Source: Chloroflexota bacterium (GTDB lineage: Bacteria; Chloroflexota; Dehalococcoidia; E44-bin15). From it: a DNA stretch of 7,721 bases. Below the pieces are notes generated by a model. That model saw only the letters and a program-made list of their open reading frames with translations. It did no database searches and was not told where the DNA came from. A program made the translations under genes and the position numbers. Positions 1 to 6,495 of the stretch are shown piece after piece. Each line of letters begins with the position of its first letter. The first letter of the stretch is position 1. The stretch spans positions 1 to 7,721 of the forward strand of contig JADFVG010000153.1 in the NCBI GenBank assembly GCA_015222405.1. Reading direction: 5' to 3'.

Positions 1-371
1 GGCCCCACTCCGGGGAGTTTTTCCAGCCATGCTTTAGCCTCAGCGGAAGAAAGATGGGCCAAAAAACTGAGGTCCAAGGAGCCCTGACTCTCCAAGATGC
101 CCTCGAGGCAGGCCTTTATTCGCACTGCCTTGATCCTGTTTAGACCACCGCCCCTGATGGCTGCAGCGATTTCATTCACGCCAGCCTCAGCCACTCGCTC
201 CCAGGTGCCGAAGGTCTCAATAAGCCTGTCGAAAGCACGGTGAGAGTTGACGTCAGAGGTGTTCTGGGAGAGGATGGTCCCGATGAGCACGGAGACGGGA
301 TCGGCATGGGGTCGCCACTCCAGGGCACCATACTCTTGCTCCAGCAGGGCAATGATTTCATTGATGCTCAT
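1..371 (-). CDS. Endonuclease III-like DNA glycosylase (HhH-GPD family), 3' part cut off by window edge
   Basis: The minus-strand reading frame opens with ATG at 371 and stays open to base 1, giving 123 residues. Residues 28-39 read SVLIGTILSQNT, the N-terminal helix signature of endonuclease III-like HhH-GPD proteins (E. coli Nth has LLSAQATD here). Residues 76-86 (GLNRIKAVRIK) match the family's 'GlyrxKAxxIk' helix, and residues 119-123 (LPGVG) begin the helix-hairpin-helix that binds the DNA backbone. In Nth the catalytic lysine lies two residues past this motif and the aspartate and 4Fe-4S cysteines follow, so all of these lie outside the window. The family excises oxidised pyrimidines and nicks the abasic site in base excision repair. 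The start overlaps the upstream phosphatase stop as ATGA (368-371), which implies translational coupling. The exact subfamily (Nth or another HhH-GPD glycosylase) cannot be settled from this fragment. Confidence 0.88.
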   Translation of the reverse strand, partial: MSINEIIALLEQEYGALEWRPHADPVSVLIGTILSQNTSDVNSHRAFDRLIETFGTWERVAEAGVNEIAAAIRGGGLNRIKAVRIKACLEGILESQGSLDLSFLAHLSSAEAKAWLEKLPGVG

Positions 372-985
372 GCCTTCAGATCCCTCAGGTGGCAGGTATC
401 ATTGATACGCCAGACGGTGAACCCACTCAGAGATACCTCGAAAATATTGATCGCAGTGGCATCCTGCGCTATCTGCCAGAAGTGCGAATTGTCCAAGCCA
501 AGAAGGTGGCACAGAAGCACCTTACACACCACGCGATGGCTTACTAAGGCCACAATTTCGCCGTCGTGCTTTGCCGCCAGCTCATCGATACAAGCAGCCA
601 CCCTGTTTCGCACCTGCTCCAGGGTTTCCCCCTCGGGAATCTCGAGCCTCTCCGGGTGTAAGCGCCACAGGGCAAAAAGCTCGGGGTATTGCTCTCTCAC
701 CTCCGAGATGGAAAGCCCATGCCACTGGCCGAAGTCCATGTCATTGATCCCCTCCAGCGGCTGCACTTCAAGGCCAAGAGGATGGGCGATGAGTTGGGCT
801 GTGGTCATGGCTCGCTTCAAGGGGCTGGAGTAGATAGCTTTCACCTCCAATCGGGCAATCTTCTCTGCTGCTGCCTCAGCCTGTTTCAACCCCGTGTCAT
901 CGAGGTCGATATCCACCCTGCCCCTGAACCTCTCAAACCTGTTCCATTCAGTTTGCCCGTGCCTTACCAGGATAAAACGGGTCAA
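368..985 (-). CDS. Histidine phosphatase superfamily protein (phosphoglycerate mutase-like)
   Basis: A 205-residue protein, a usual length for the small single-domain branch-2-like histidine phosphatases (GpmB/CobC-like). Residues 6-15 read LVRHGQTEWN, with the RHG motif at 8-10 and His9 as the expected phosphorylated nucleophile. Residues 53-62 (SSPLKRAMTT) carry the conserved phosphate-binding Arg58, and ALVSH ends at His150, the second catalytic histidine. The usual acid in the 'E-x-D-F-G-x-W-x-G' stretch appears as Asp82 in NDMDFGQWHG, a substitution that looks tolerable. The start is a TTG at 985-983, placed 5 bases after a strong AGAGGAGG ribosome site; the RHG motif sits so near the N terminus that a later start is impossible. 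It lies 14 bases after the antiporter stop and overlaps the glycosylase start by 4 bases, so it is the middle gene of an operon. The substrate is unknown: family members act on phosphosugars, alpha-ribazole phosphate or other phosphomonoesters. No cobalamin genes are adjacent to support a CobC role. Confidence 0.92.
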   Translation of the reverse strand: MTRFILVRHGQTEWNRFERFRGRVDIDLDDTGLKQAEAAAEKIARLEVKAIYSSPLKRAMTTAQLIAHPLGLEVQPLEGINDMDFGQWHGLSISEVREQYPELFALWRLHPERLEIPEGETLEQVRNRVAACIDELAAKHDGEIVALVSHRVVCKVLLCHLLGLDNSHFWQIAQDATAINIFEVSLSGFTVWRINDTCHLRDLKA

Positions 986-990
986 GGGAG

Positions 991-998
991 CCTCCTCT
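991..998 (-). promoter_or_regulatory. Strong ribosome binding site that fixes a TTG start
   Basis: On the minus strand this reads AGAGGAGG, nearly the full anti-16S complement, followed by a 5-base spacer and the TTG at 985-983. It lies between the antiporter stop (TAA, 1002-1000) and the phosphatase start, and it is the reason for preferring TTG over any internal methionine. Confidence 0.75.
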
Positions 999-999
999 C

Positions 1000-2697
1000 T
1001 TAGGTTAACCCCTCATCCCTCAGCGTATTAACGATATATTGAATTTCATGTGTAGTCAAGCCGAAGCGATGCAATGTATGGCGGATCATCTCCAGGCCAG
1101 CCTCAAACTCGGGGCGTACCAACTCAGCAACGCCCATGCCTCGCAGTACCTCAGCCTGCTCATCACCGTGAACCCGAGCCACCACATCCAGTCTTGGATT
1201 GATCATCAGGGCATTCCTCACTGCCAGCTCGGTGGCTATTGGGTCGGCGAAGGTGACCACCATAACCTTTGCCCTTTCCAGATGCGCCTGAGCCAGGATA
1301 TGGGGGTTGCTGGCATCCCCATAGATAGCGGGAACACCCCGGGCGTGTAAGGACTCGATAACCCTGGGATCGATGTCGATAACCAGGCGAGAGAAATTCC
1401 TTCGCTCCAGAATCCTCCCTAGATTTCGGCCCACTGCACCACAGCCGCAGATCACCACATGGCCAGAAAGCTTCTCCTCTTCCCCCACCGACCCTGGGTC
1501 GAGGCGAGGGGTAAAAAACCTTGAAAACCTCTCCCCCTGGCTAAGCCGGTGGTAAAGGGCTGAGGCCAGGCTCAGGCCGAAGGGGGTCAGCAATATAGTA
1601 ATAACCGCGCTGGTTAAGGTCAAGGAGTAGAGATCGTCGGAAATCACGCCCTTATCCAGGGCAAGGGCGGCCAGGATGAAGCTGAACTCACCGATCTGAA
1701 ACAAGCCACTTCCCACAAAAAGCATTGTCTTGGCGCTGTAGCCGAATAGCCAAGGGATAAAGGAACAGATGAGAAACTTTCCCACGATTATGATCACCAC
1801 CACCCAGCCCACCAGTGCGGGATTTGCCATCACAAAGTCGGGATCGGCCAGCATCCCCAGGGAGACGAAGAAGAGGGTGGCGAAGATGTCCCTCAGGGGC
1901 ACGATATCGGCCAGAGCCTGATGGGCATATTCGGACTCGCTGATCAGAAGCCCGGCGACGAAGGCACCAAAGACCACCGAAAGCCCAAAGTGGTAGGTGC
2001 CAAAGGCCGCCCCCAAACCAAGGCAGACCACCGCCAACAGGAATAGCTCCCTGGAGCGTGCCCCGGCTAACCTCTTCAAAAGCCAGGGCAATCCCCAAAA
2101 CCCCAAAACAAGCATCGCCCCCAAGAAAAGAACAGCTTTGAGGGCGGCCCAGCCCAATGCTGAAAGGAGGGCTATTCCCGACTGGTCTAGGGAGGGCACA
2201 ATGACCATCAGCGGAACCACGCTCAGGTCCTGCACCAGGAGGATGCCAATCATCACCCGACCATGAGGGCTTCCCAACTCCCCGCGCTCCATAAGGGTCT
2301 TGATGACAATCATGGTACTGCTCAGGGCGATGAGGAAGCCGAAGAAAACGGCCTCCACCAGCGGCCAGTGGAAAAACCAGCCCGCCATCAAGCCCAGAGC
2401 TGCGGTAGCCAATATCTGGGCAATGCCGCCCAATATGGCGACCTTTCCCATCTTTCTCACTGCGCTCAGGGAGAACTCTATGCCTAAGGTAAACAACAGC
2501 AGAACAACCCCGATGGTGGCCAGAGTCTCGATCTGTTCCAGATCGCGAACCAAACCCAGCCCATAGGGCCCGATGGCGATCCCACCTGCCAGATAGCCGA
2601 GGATAACCGGCAGCTTTAGGCGGCGAGCAACCATGCCCCCGATAAGGGCTGCCGTCAGAACGATGGCCATATTCTCCAGCAGGCTCAATTCCTCCAC
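1000..2697 (-). CDS. CPA2-family (Kef-type) cation/proton antiporter with C-terminal TrkA-N domain
   Basis: An inner-membrane monovalent cation/proton antiporter of the monovalent cation:proton antiporter-2 family. From the chosen GTG start it has 565 residues. Roughly residues 5-385 are strongly hydrophobic, with about 12-13 membrane segments. They include LPVILGYLAGGIAIGP near 29-44, typical of CPA2 proteins, and GILLVQDLSVVPL near 151-163, whose Gln156-Asp157 pair is the ion-binding QD of the Kef group. The cytoplasmic part begins near 412 with HVVICGCGAVG; the GxGxxG dinucleotide fold is followed by acidic residues in VIDID (about 439-443) and by YGDAS near 459-463. The chain ends about 130 residues after the Rossmann motif, so there is a TrkA-N (RCK) domain but apparently no TrkA-C domain. 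E. coli KefC, at about 620 residues, is longer. The frame also contains a GTG at 2703-2701, but that codon overlaps the GAAGGAG ribosome site, so the GTG at 2697-2695 with a 5-base spacer is preferred. First gene of the minus-strand operon. The transported ion (K+ or Na+) cannot be read from the sequence. Confidence 0.93.
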   Translation of the reverse strand: MEELSLLENMAIVLTAALIGGMVARRLKLPVILGYLAGGIAIGPYGLGLVRDLEQIETLATIGVVLLLFTLGIEFSLSAVRKMGKVAILGGIAQILATAALGLMAGWFFHWPLVEAVFFGFLIALSSTMIVIKTLMERGELGSPHGRVMIGILLVQDLSVVPLMVIVPSLDQSGIALLSALGWAALKAVLFLGAMLVLGFWGLPWLLKRLAGARSRELFLLAVVCLGLGAAFGTYHFGLSVVFGAFVAGLLISESEYAHQALADIVPLRDIFATLFFVSLGMLADPDFVMANPALVGWVVVIIIVGKFLICSFIPWLFGYSAKTMLFVGSGLFQIGEFSFILAALALDKGVISDDLYSLTLTSAVITILLTPFGLSLASALYHRLSQGERFSRFFTPRLDPGSVGEEEKLSGHVVICGCGAVGRNLGRILERRNFSRLVIDIDPRVIESLHARGVPAIYGDASNPHILAQAHLERAKVMVVTFADPIATELAVRNALMINPRLDVVARVHGDEQAEVLRGMGVAELVRPEFEAGLEMIRHTLHRFGLTTHEIQYIVNTLRDEGLT

Positions 2698-2702
2698 TTC
2701 CA

Positions 2703-2709
2703 CTCCTTC
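2703..2709 (-). promoter_or_regulatory. Ribosome binding site of the antiporter gene
   Basis: Minus-strand GAAGGAG. Its last G is also the first base of an in-frame GTG at 2703-2701, so that codon is too close to serve as start. The next in-frame GTG at 2697-2695 follows after a 5-base spacer and is better placed. This moves the start two codons inward from the longest frame. Confidence 0.6.
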
Positions 2710-2757
2710 ACCAGTAGGCTCTTATGTGGCCCAAGCCTTAAAGACATGGATTCGTAT

Positions 2758-2787
2758 AATATAAGGCCAAGACACAGGACAGGTCAA
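2758..2787 (-). promoter_or_regulatory. Predicted sigma70-type promoter for the antiporter operon
   Basis: Reading the minus strand, the -35 box is TTGACC (2787-2782) and the -10 box is TATATT (2763-2758), each matching five of six consensus bases, separated by 18 bases. Transcription would start near 2751, leaving a leader of roughly 50 bases before the GTG start. It drives the antiporter, phosphatase and glycosylase genes. This is a pattern match only. Confidence 0.55.
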
Positions 2788-2795
2788 TCATTGAC
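2783..2795. repeat. Inverted repeat formed by the two divergent -35 boxes
   Basis: GTCAA-TCA-TTGAC is a perfect 5-bp inverted repeat around a 3-base centre. The left arm lies in the minus-strand -35 box and the right arm in the plus-strand -35 box. It may simply reflect two consensus -35 hexamers placed back to back, or it may serve as an operator for a dimeric regulator. Confidence 0.45.
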
Positions 2796-2819
2796 ATCCC
2801 CTTTGCCCTCTTGTAAACT
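2791..2819 (+). promoter_or_regulatory. Predicted sigma70-type promoter for the tldD operon
   Basis: A perfect consensus -35 box TTGACA (2791-2796), a 17-base spacer and a -10 box TAAACT (2814-2819, four of six consensus bases). Transcription would start near 2826-2827, giving a very short leader that holds only the AAGGAG ribosome site before the ATG at 2844. This location also rules out the upstream in-frame TTG at 2823 as the tldD start. Confidence 0.65.
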
Positions 2820-2831
2820 AGCTTGAAGCCC

Positions 2832-2837
2832 AAGGAG
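2832..2837 (+). promoter_or_regulatory. Ribosome binding site that fixes the tldD start
   Basis: AAGGAG followed by a 6-base spacer and ATG at 2844-2846. It selects this ATG over the TTG at 2823, which has no ribosome site and would sit only 3 bases after the predicted -10 box. Confidence 0.7.
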
Positions 2838-2843
2838 AAGGTG

Positions 2844-4220
2844 ATGCCAGAAACCGAACAAATACGCCACTTGATTTCTCATGCTTTCAAGGGGCAGCAT
2901 GCCGATTATATCGAGGTTCGCATTGAGGAGAGGGAGGCAAGCCGTATCCAGTACCGGGGGCGGGAGCTAGAGGAGACTGGCCGCAGCACCAGCCTCGGGG
3001 GCAATGTGCGTGCCCTGGTAAATGGGGGCTGGGGCTTTGTCAGTTTTAACGAGCTAGATGGGCTCGAGGGAAAAGTGGAGCTGGCGGTGAACCAGGCGCG
3101 GTTGGTGGGCAAAGAGGCGAGCAGTTTTGCCTCGGTAGCGCCAGTGGTAGACATGGTTGAGCCTGAAGGGGTGAAGGACCCCACAACCATTCCCCTGGCG
3201 CAAAAGAAAAGTCTCCTTGATGAGTACAATGAGATCATCTGGTCCACGCCCAAGATTCAAACCTCCGTAATCGCATATGGAGACGCTGCCAAGAAGGTCA
3301 TTTTCGCCAATTCCGAGGGCAGCTATATCGAGCAAACCAAGATGGACGTCTCATTGCGCATCGCGGTTATCGCTCGTGAGAACGGCGATGTGCAGCAGGC
3401 GACCATGAGCCTGGGCTCAAGCGGCGATTTCGGCTTTACGCAAGGGCTTCAGCATCAGGTGAAGGAGATAGCGCAGCGTGCTGTAGCGCTTCTCTTAGCA
3501 CCTCACTTCAAGGGAGGGGAATATACCGTGGTCTTGGACCCCGTTCTTGCTGGCGTTTTCGCCCATGAGGCCTTCGGCCACCTCTCCGAATCTGATTTCG
3601 TCTATGAGAATGAGCGCCTGAGGGAGATCATGGTGCTGGGGCGAAGATTCGGCGGCGAGCACCTCAACATCGTAGATGGGGCTGCCATCCCTGGGTTCAG
3701 GGGGAGCTACAAGTATGATGACGAGGGCGTGCCGGCAACAAAGACCTATCTTATCAGGGAAGGGGTGCTGGTGGGCAGGCTTCACTCCCGGGAGACGGCA
3801 GCCAAAATGGGTGAGGAGCCCACCGGAAATGCCAGGGCGCTTGATTATCGCCATCCCCCCATCGTGCGCATGACCAATACCTTCATTGAGCCGGGGAAGG
3901 TTTCTTTTGACGAGATGGTCGCTGATATCAAGGAGGGGGTGTATGTCAAGAACTGGTATGGGGGAATGACCAGCATGGAGATGTTCACCTTCTCCGCCGG
4001 GGAGGCCTATATGATCAGGGATGGTAGGGTAGCAGAACTGCTGCGACCCGTGGTTCTCACCGGCAACGTGTTCGTCACCCTGGGTAACATCGATGCCATA
4101 GGCAACGACCTTGAGATGAATCAGGGGGGTGGCTGTGGCAAGGGGGCGCAGTCCCCCCTTCCGGTATCCAATGGCAGCCCCCACATAAGGATAAGCAAGT
4201 GCCTCGTAGGGGGAAGATAG
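2844..4220 (+). CDS. tldD: TldD metallopeptidase subunit
   Basis: The catalytic subunit of the TldD/TldE zinc metalloprotease, a cytoplasmic heteromer. In E. coli the complex degrades linear or unfolded peptides, removes the antitoxin CcdA and trims the microcin B17 leader. The protein has 458 residues, close to the usual length. It shows the metal site HEAFGH at about 241-246 (from FAHEAFGHLSESD), with His241 and His246 as ligands and Glu242 as the catalytic base. The C-terminal motif GGGCGKGAQSPLPVSNGSP holds the conserved cysteine (about 431) expected to be the third zinc ligand. Other conserved family stretches include the region around YDDEGVPA (about 291-298) and the WYGGMTSMEMF segment near 371-381, so the active site appears complete. 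First gene of a plus-strand operon: its stop lies inside the start of tldE, supporting production of both subunits together. No frameshift or unusual base use seen. Confidence 0.96.
   Translation: MPETEQIRHLISHAFKGQHADYIEVRIEEREASRIQYRGRELEETGRSTSLGGNVRALVNGGWGFVSFNELDGLEGKVELAVNQARLVGKEASSFASVAPVVDMVEPEGVKDPTTIPLAQKKSLLDEYNEIIWSTPKIQTSVIAYGDAAKKVIFANSEGSYIEQTKMDVSLRIAVIARENGDVQQATMSLGSSGDFGFTQGLQHQVKEIAQRAVALLLAPHFKGGEYTVVLDPVLAGVFAHEAFGHLSESDFVYENERLREIMVLGRRFGGEHLNIVDGAAIPGFRGSYKYDDEGVPATKTYLIREGVLVGRLHSRETAAKMGEEPTGNARALDYRHPPIVRMTNTFIEPGKVSFDEMVADIKEGVYVKNWYGGMTSMEMFTFSAGEAYMIRDGRVAELLRPVVLTGNVFVTLGNIDAIGNDLEMNQGGGCGKGAQSPLPVSNGSPHIRISKCLVGGR
4140..4160 (+). repeat. G/C-tract hairpin inside the 3' end of tldD
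   Basis: AAGGGGG (4140-4146) and CCCCCTT (4154-4160) can pair as a 7-bp stem around a 7-base loop. It falls on codons for the conserved GKGAQSPL segment next to the metal-binding cysteine, about 40 bases before the tldE start. No T-run follows, so it is not a terminator. It may be only a by-product of glycine, serine and proline codons. Confidence 0.35.
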
Positions 4221-5524
4221 TGGAAAGGGTTCTGGAGCTGGCAAAGAAGGTTGCTGAGGAGGCAGAGGTTTTCCTCGCCTCAGTAACCGAGACCCCTGTC
4301 GGCTTTGAGGCCAATCGGCTGAAGCGGCTGGAGACCAGGGAGAGCACCTCGCTCTCTTTGCGCATCATTAAAGAAGGCAAGATAGGGTTTGCCACCACCA
4401 CCAAGCTTGGTGATCCCCAGGCGCTGGTGAGGATGGCGGTGGATACCGCCCAGTTTGGGGTCGAGGCCAGATTCACCTTTCCCTCTCAGCAGGCATATCC
4501 CCAGGTTGAAGTCTACGACCCGGGGGTAGAGGCCATTCCCATAGAAGATATGGTTGAGCTGGGCGATTCCCTGATAGCAAAGGTGCGAGACCATACCCCA
4601 GAGCTGGTATGCGAGGCCGGGGTGATTAAGAGCATGGGCAGGGTGAGAATCCTCAACTCTCGTGGCGGCGAGGCAAGCTACCAGAAGAGCTTCTTCACTG
4701 TCGCTCTCGAGGGGACGTTAATTCGGGATACAGACATGCTCTTCGTTGGCGAGGTGGAGAGCTCCTGTCAGCCGATAATGGATTTGACCGCTTTAACCGA
4801 TATAGTGACCCTGCAGTTGGAACTGGCAAAGAATACTGCCTCGGTGTCGTCAGGACAGTTGCCCGTGGTCTTCACCCCGAGGGGGGTGAGAAGCGCTTTC
4901 CTCAGCCCTCTGGCACTCGCTTTTAATGGCAGGATGGTAGTGCAAGGGGCATCACCTATGGTGGGCAGAGTGGGGAAGCAACTCTTCGATAACAGGTTCT
5001 CCCTGTGGGACGATACCACCATTGCCTATCGCCCCGCAAGCTGCCCCTGCGATGATGAGGGTGTGCCTAGCCAGAAGACGGTCCTTATTGAAAAGGGGAT
5101 TGTGGCAAACTTCCTTTATGACTTACAAACCGCCGCTCTCGCCGGTGCTCGCAGCACAGGGAATGGCAACCGGGGTCGCGGTGGCATGCCCAGCCCCTCA
5201 GTGAGCGCGCTCGTAATTGAGGCCGGGGACACGCCCTTTGAGGAAATGGTCCGAGATATGAAAGAGGGCTTGGTTGTGGAGCAGCTCATAGGAGCGGAGC
5301 AGGGAAACATTTTGGGCGGCGAGTTCAGCGGTAATGTCCTCCTCGGATATAAGGTGGAAAAGGGCGAAATCGTGGGCCGGGTCAAAGACACCATGGTCTC
5401 AGGAAACATTTACCACGCTTTGACGGAGCTTAGCGCCATTGGACGTGAGGCGGAATGGGTCGGTAGCGTCATCAGGACCCCGGCCCTTTATTGCCCCACG
5501 TTGGCGGTGGCAAGCAAAGGATAA
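4199..5524 (+). CDS. tldE: TldE/PmbA-type subunit of the TldD/TldE peptidase
   Basis: The partner of TldD. Family structures show that TldE lacks the metal site and forms the heteromer that threads substrate peptides; consistent with this, no HExxxH is present here. The 441-residue protein has the family order: an N-terminal domain with VGFEANRLKRLETRE (34-48), a middle domain, and a C-terminal domain. The C-terminal domain has LPVVFTPRGV (221-230) where TldD carries its zinc-binding helix, CDDEGVPSQKT (284-293) and SGNIYHALTELSAIG near 401-415. The start chosen is GTG 4199, with AAGGA 7 bases upstream, which gives a 22-base overlap with tldD. An alternative GTG at 4220 would overlap only the last base of the tldD stop (TAGTG) and would fit the family's usual short N terminus, so the start is uncertain by seven codons. 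Either way translation is probably coupled to tldD. The HEAT gene begins 20 bases downstream. Confidence 0.94.
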   Translation: MPRRGKIVERVLELAKKVAEEAEVFLASVTETPVGFEANRLKRLETRESTSLSLRIIKEGKIGFATTTKLGDPQALVRMAVDTAQFGVEARFTFPSQQAYPQVEVYDPGVEAIPIEDMVELGDSLIAKVRDHTPELVCEAGVIKSMGRVRILNSRGGEASYQKSFFTVALEGTLIRDTDMLFVGEVESSCQPIMDLTALTDIVTLQLELAKNTASVSSGQLPVVFTPRGVRSAFLSPLALAFNGRMVVQGASPMVGRVGKQLFDNRFSLWDDTTIAYRPASCPCDDEGVPSQKTVLIEKGIVANFLYDLQTAALAGARSTGNGNRGRGGMPSPSVSALVIEAGDTPFEEMVRDMKEGLVVEQLIGAEQGNILGGEFSGNVLLGYKVEKGEIVGRVKDTMVSGNIYHALTELSAIGREAEWVGSVIRTPALYCPTLAVASKG

Positions 5525-5531
5525 AGGCTTT

Positions 5532-5538
5532 AAGGAGG
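5532..5538 (+). promoter_or_regulatory. Strong ribosome binding site that fixes a TTG start for the HEAT gene
   Basis: AAGGAGG with a 6-base spacer to the in-frame TTG at 5545-5547. The longest open frame starts at a TTG at 5491 inside tldE, but nothing resembling a ribosome site precedes it, so the downstream TTG is preferred. Confidence 0.75.
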
Positions 5539-5544
5539 CACGTC

Positions 5545-6468
5545 TTGTCTCTGGAGAGATGCCTGGCTGAGTTAAGCAATGAGGATAAACCTCTGGTTGC
5601 CTCAAGGTTGGCCGATCTGTCAGACCTTTCCCACGAGGAGCTAGAGTCGTTCTTGGCGGCATGGGCTAGAACGGGCATCGAGAGACAGAGGCAGATCATG
5701 AGCAAGCTCGAGGAGCTTGCTGAGGAGAACCCCAGGCTGAACTTCGATGACATCTTCCGCGCCTGCCTCCATGACCCTGATGATATAGTGCGGGTAAGAT
5801 GCATTGAAGGCCTGTGGGAGTGTGAGAATTGCTCCCTCATCGCCCCTCTTATTACTCTGCTCAGGGAGGACGACGAGGAATCGGTTCGTGCCACTGCCGC
5901 CATGGCGCTGGGCAAGTTCGCCCTGCTTGCCGAGCTGGAGAAACTGCGCCCCAAGGATAGGGAGAGGGTGCAGGAGGCTTTGCTTTTCGCCATTGAGGAC
6001 CAGAGAGAGCAGCTTGAGGTGAGGCGCCGAGCTATCGAAGCTATTGCTCCCCTCAGCCTGCCGGGGGTAAAGGAGATCATCCAGCAAGCCTACGAAAGTG
6101 ATAATGCCAACATGAGGGCCAGTGCCCTCTATGCCATGGGCAGGAATTGTGACCCAGTCTGGCTCCCGACGCTGGTAAAGGAGCTTGGCAGCCAGGATGC
6201 GGAGATGCGCTTTGAGGCGGTGGGGGCTTGTGGGGAGCTTGGCGTGGAAGAGGCTGTGCCCCATCTTATCAGGCTTATCTCTGATGAGGATAGCCAGGTG
6301 CAGATCTCTGCAATAGCAGCCTTAGGACAGATTGGAGGCAGCGAGGCTGAAGAAGCACTCCGTGAGTGTCTTAACCACCCTGATGAACACATCTGTCAGG
6401 CGGCAAAGGAGGCGCTTGGGGAAGCAGGTATTGAGAGGGAGCCCCTCTCCTTTGGATTTGAAACTTGA
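5545..6468 (+). CDS. HEAT-repeat protein of unknown function
   Basis: A 307-residue protein from the TTG at 5545. After an N-terminal helical part (about 1-65, with the acidic LADLSDLSHEELESFLAAW), roughly 67-294 is a run of paired helices with HEAT periodicity. Recurring units include DPDDIVRVRCIEGL, DDEESVRATAAMALG, NANMRASALYAMG, DAEMRFEAVGACGELG, DSQVQISAIAALGQIGG and DEHICQAAKEALGEAG. The D-x-x-V-R-x-x-A-x-x-A-L-G pattern is that of the HEAT_2/PBS-lyase-like group. These superhelical scaffolds bind other proteins. There is no signal peptide, no membrane segment and no lyase or kinase domain. It lies 20 bases after tldE and 27 bases before the acetyltransferase, so it is probably co-transcribed with the peptidase subunits. 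A role as an adaptor for that complex is possible but is only inference from position. Function otherwise unknown. Confidence 0.88.
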   Translation: MSLERCLAELSNEDKPLVASRLADLSDLSHEELESFLAAWARTGIERQRQIMSKLEELAEENPRLNFDDIFRACLHDPDDIVRVRCIEGLWECENCSLIAPLITLLREDDEESVRATAAMALGKFALLAELEKLRPKDRERVQEALLFAIEDQREQLEVRRRAIEAIAPLSLPGVKEIIQQAYESDNANMRASALYAMGRNCDPVWLPTLVKELGSQDAEMRFEAVGACGELGVEEAVPHLIRLISDEDSQVQISAIAALGQIGGSEAEEALRECLNHPDEHICQAAKEALGEAGIEREPLSFGFET

Positions 6469-6480
6469 CCTCTGAGGTCA
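6466..6480. repeat. 15-bp palindrome spanning the HEAT gene stop
   Basis: TGACCTC-T-GAGGTCA is a perfect 7-bp inverted repeat around a single centre base, beginning at the HEAT gene's TGA stop and ending 15 bases before the acetyltransferase start. As RNA it would fold at best as a 6-bp stem with a 3-base loop, and no T-run follows, so it is a poor terminator. Its shape suits a protein-binding site or a small hairpin between two coding regions, but chance is possible. Confidence 0.45.
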
Positions 6481-6495
6481 TAGCGAGTTGCTAAA

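Noticed and set aside
240..833. 197-residue plus-strand open frame
   Set aside because: It covers the glycosylase and phosphatase genes in antisense; both real genes show family motifs, while this frame shows low-complexity Ser/Arg-rich translation.
2755..2760. Perfect plus-strand TATAAT
   Set aside because: No -35-like hexamer lies 16-18 bases upstream, and a better placed promoter for tldD is found at 2791-2819. It overlaps the minus-strand -10 box, which explains the A/T-rich run.
2823..2843. N-terminal extension of tldD from the TTG at 2823
   Set aside because: It would start 3 bases after the predicted -10 box with no ribosome site; the ATG at 2844 has AAGGAG at the right distance.
4140..4160. 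Intrinsic terminator at the end of tldD
   Set aside because: The stem has no following T-run and sits inside conserved coding sequence just before an overlapping gene.
3495..4244. 249-residue open frame on the minus strand opposite tldD
   Set aside because: It lies wholly antisense to the conserved tldD region with the zinc motif, has no recognisable domain, and has no ribosome site; it is a shadow of high-GC coding sequence.
5491..5544. Longer HEAT protein starting at the TTG at 5491 inside tldE
   Set aside because: No ribosome site, whereas AAGGAGG precedes the TTG at 5545 by 6 bases.
5472..6264. Two minus-strand open frames of about 200 residues opposite the HEAT gene
   Set aside because: Serine-rich or featureless translations antisense to regular HEAT repeats; no start signals.
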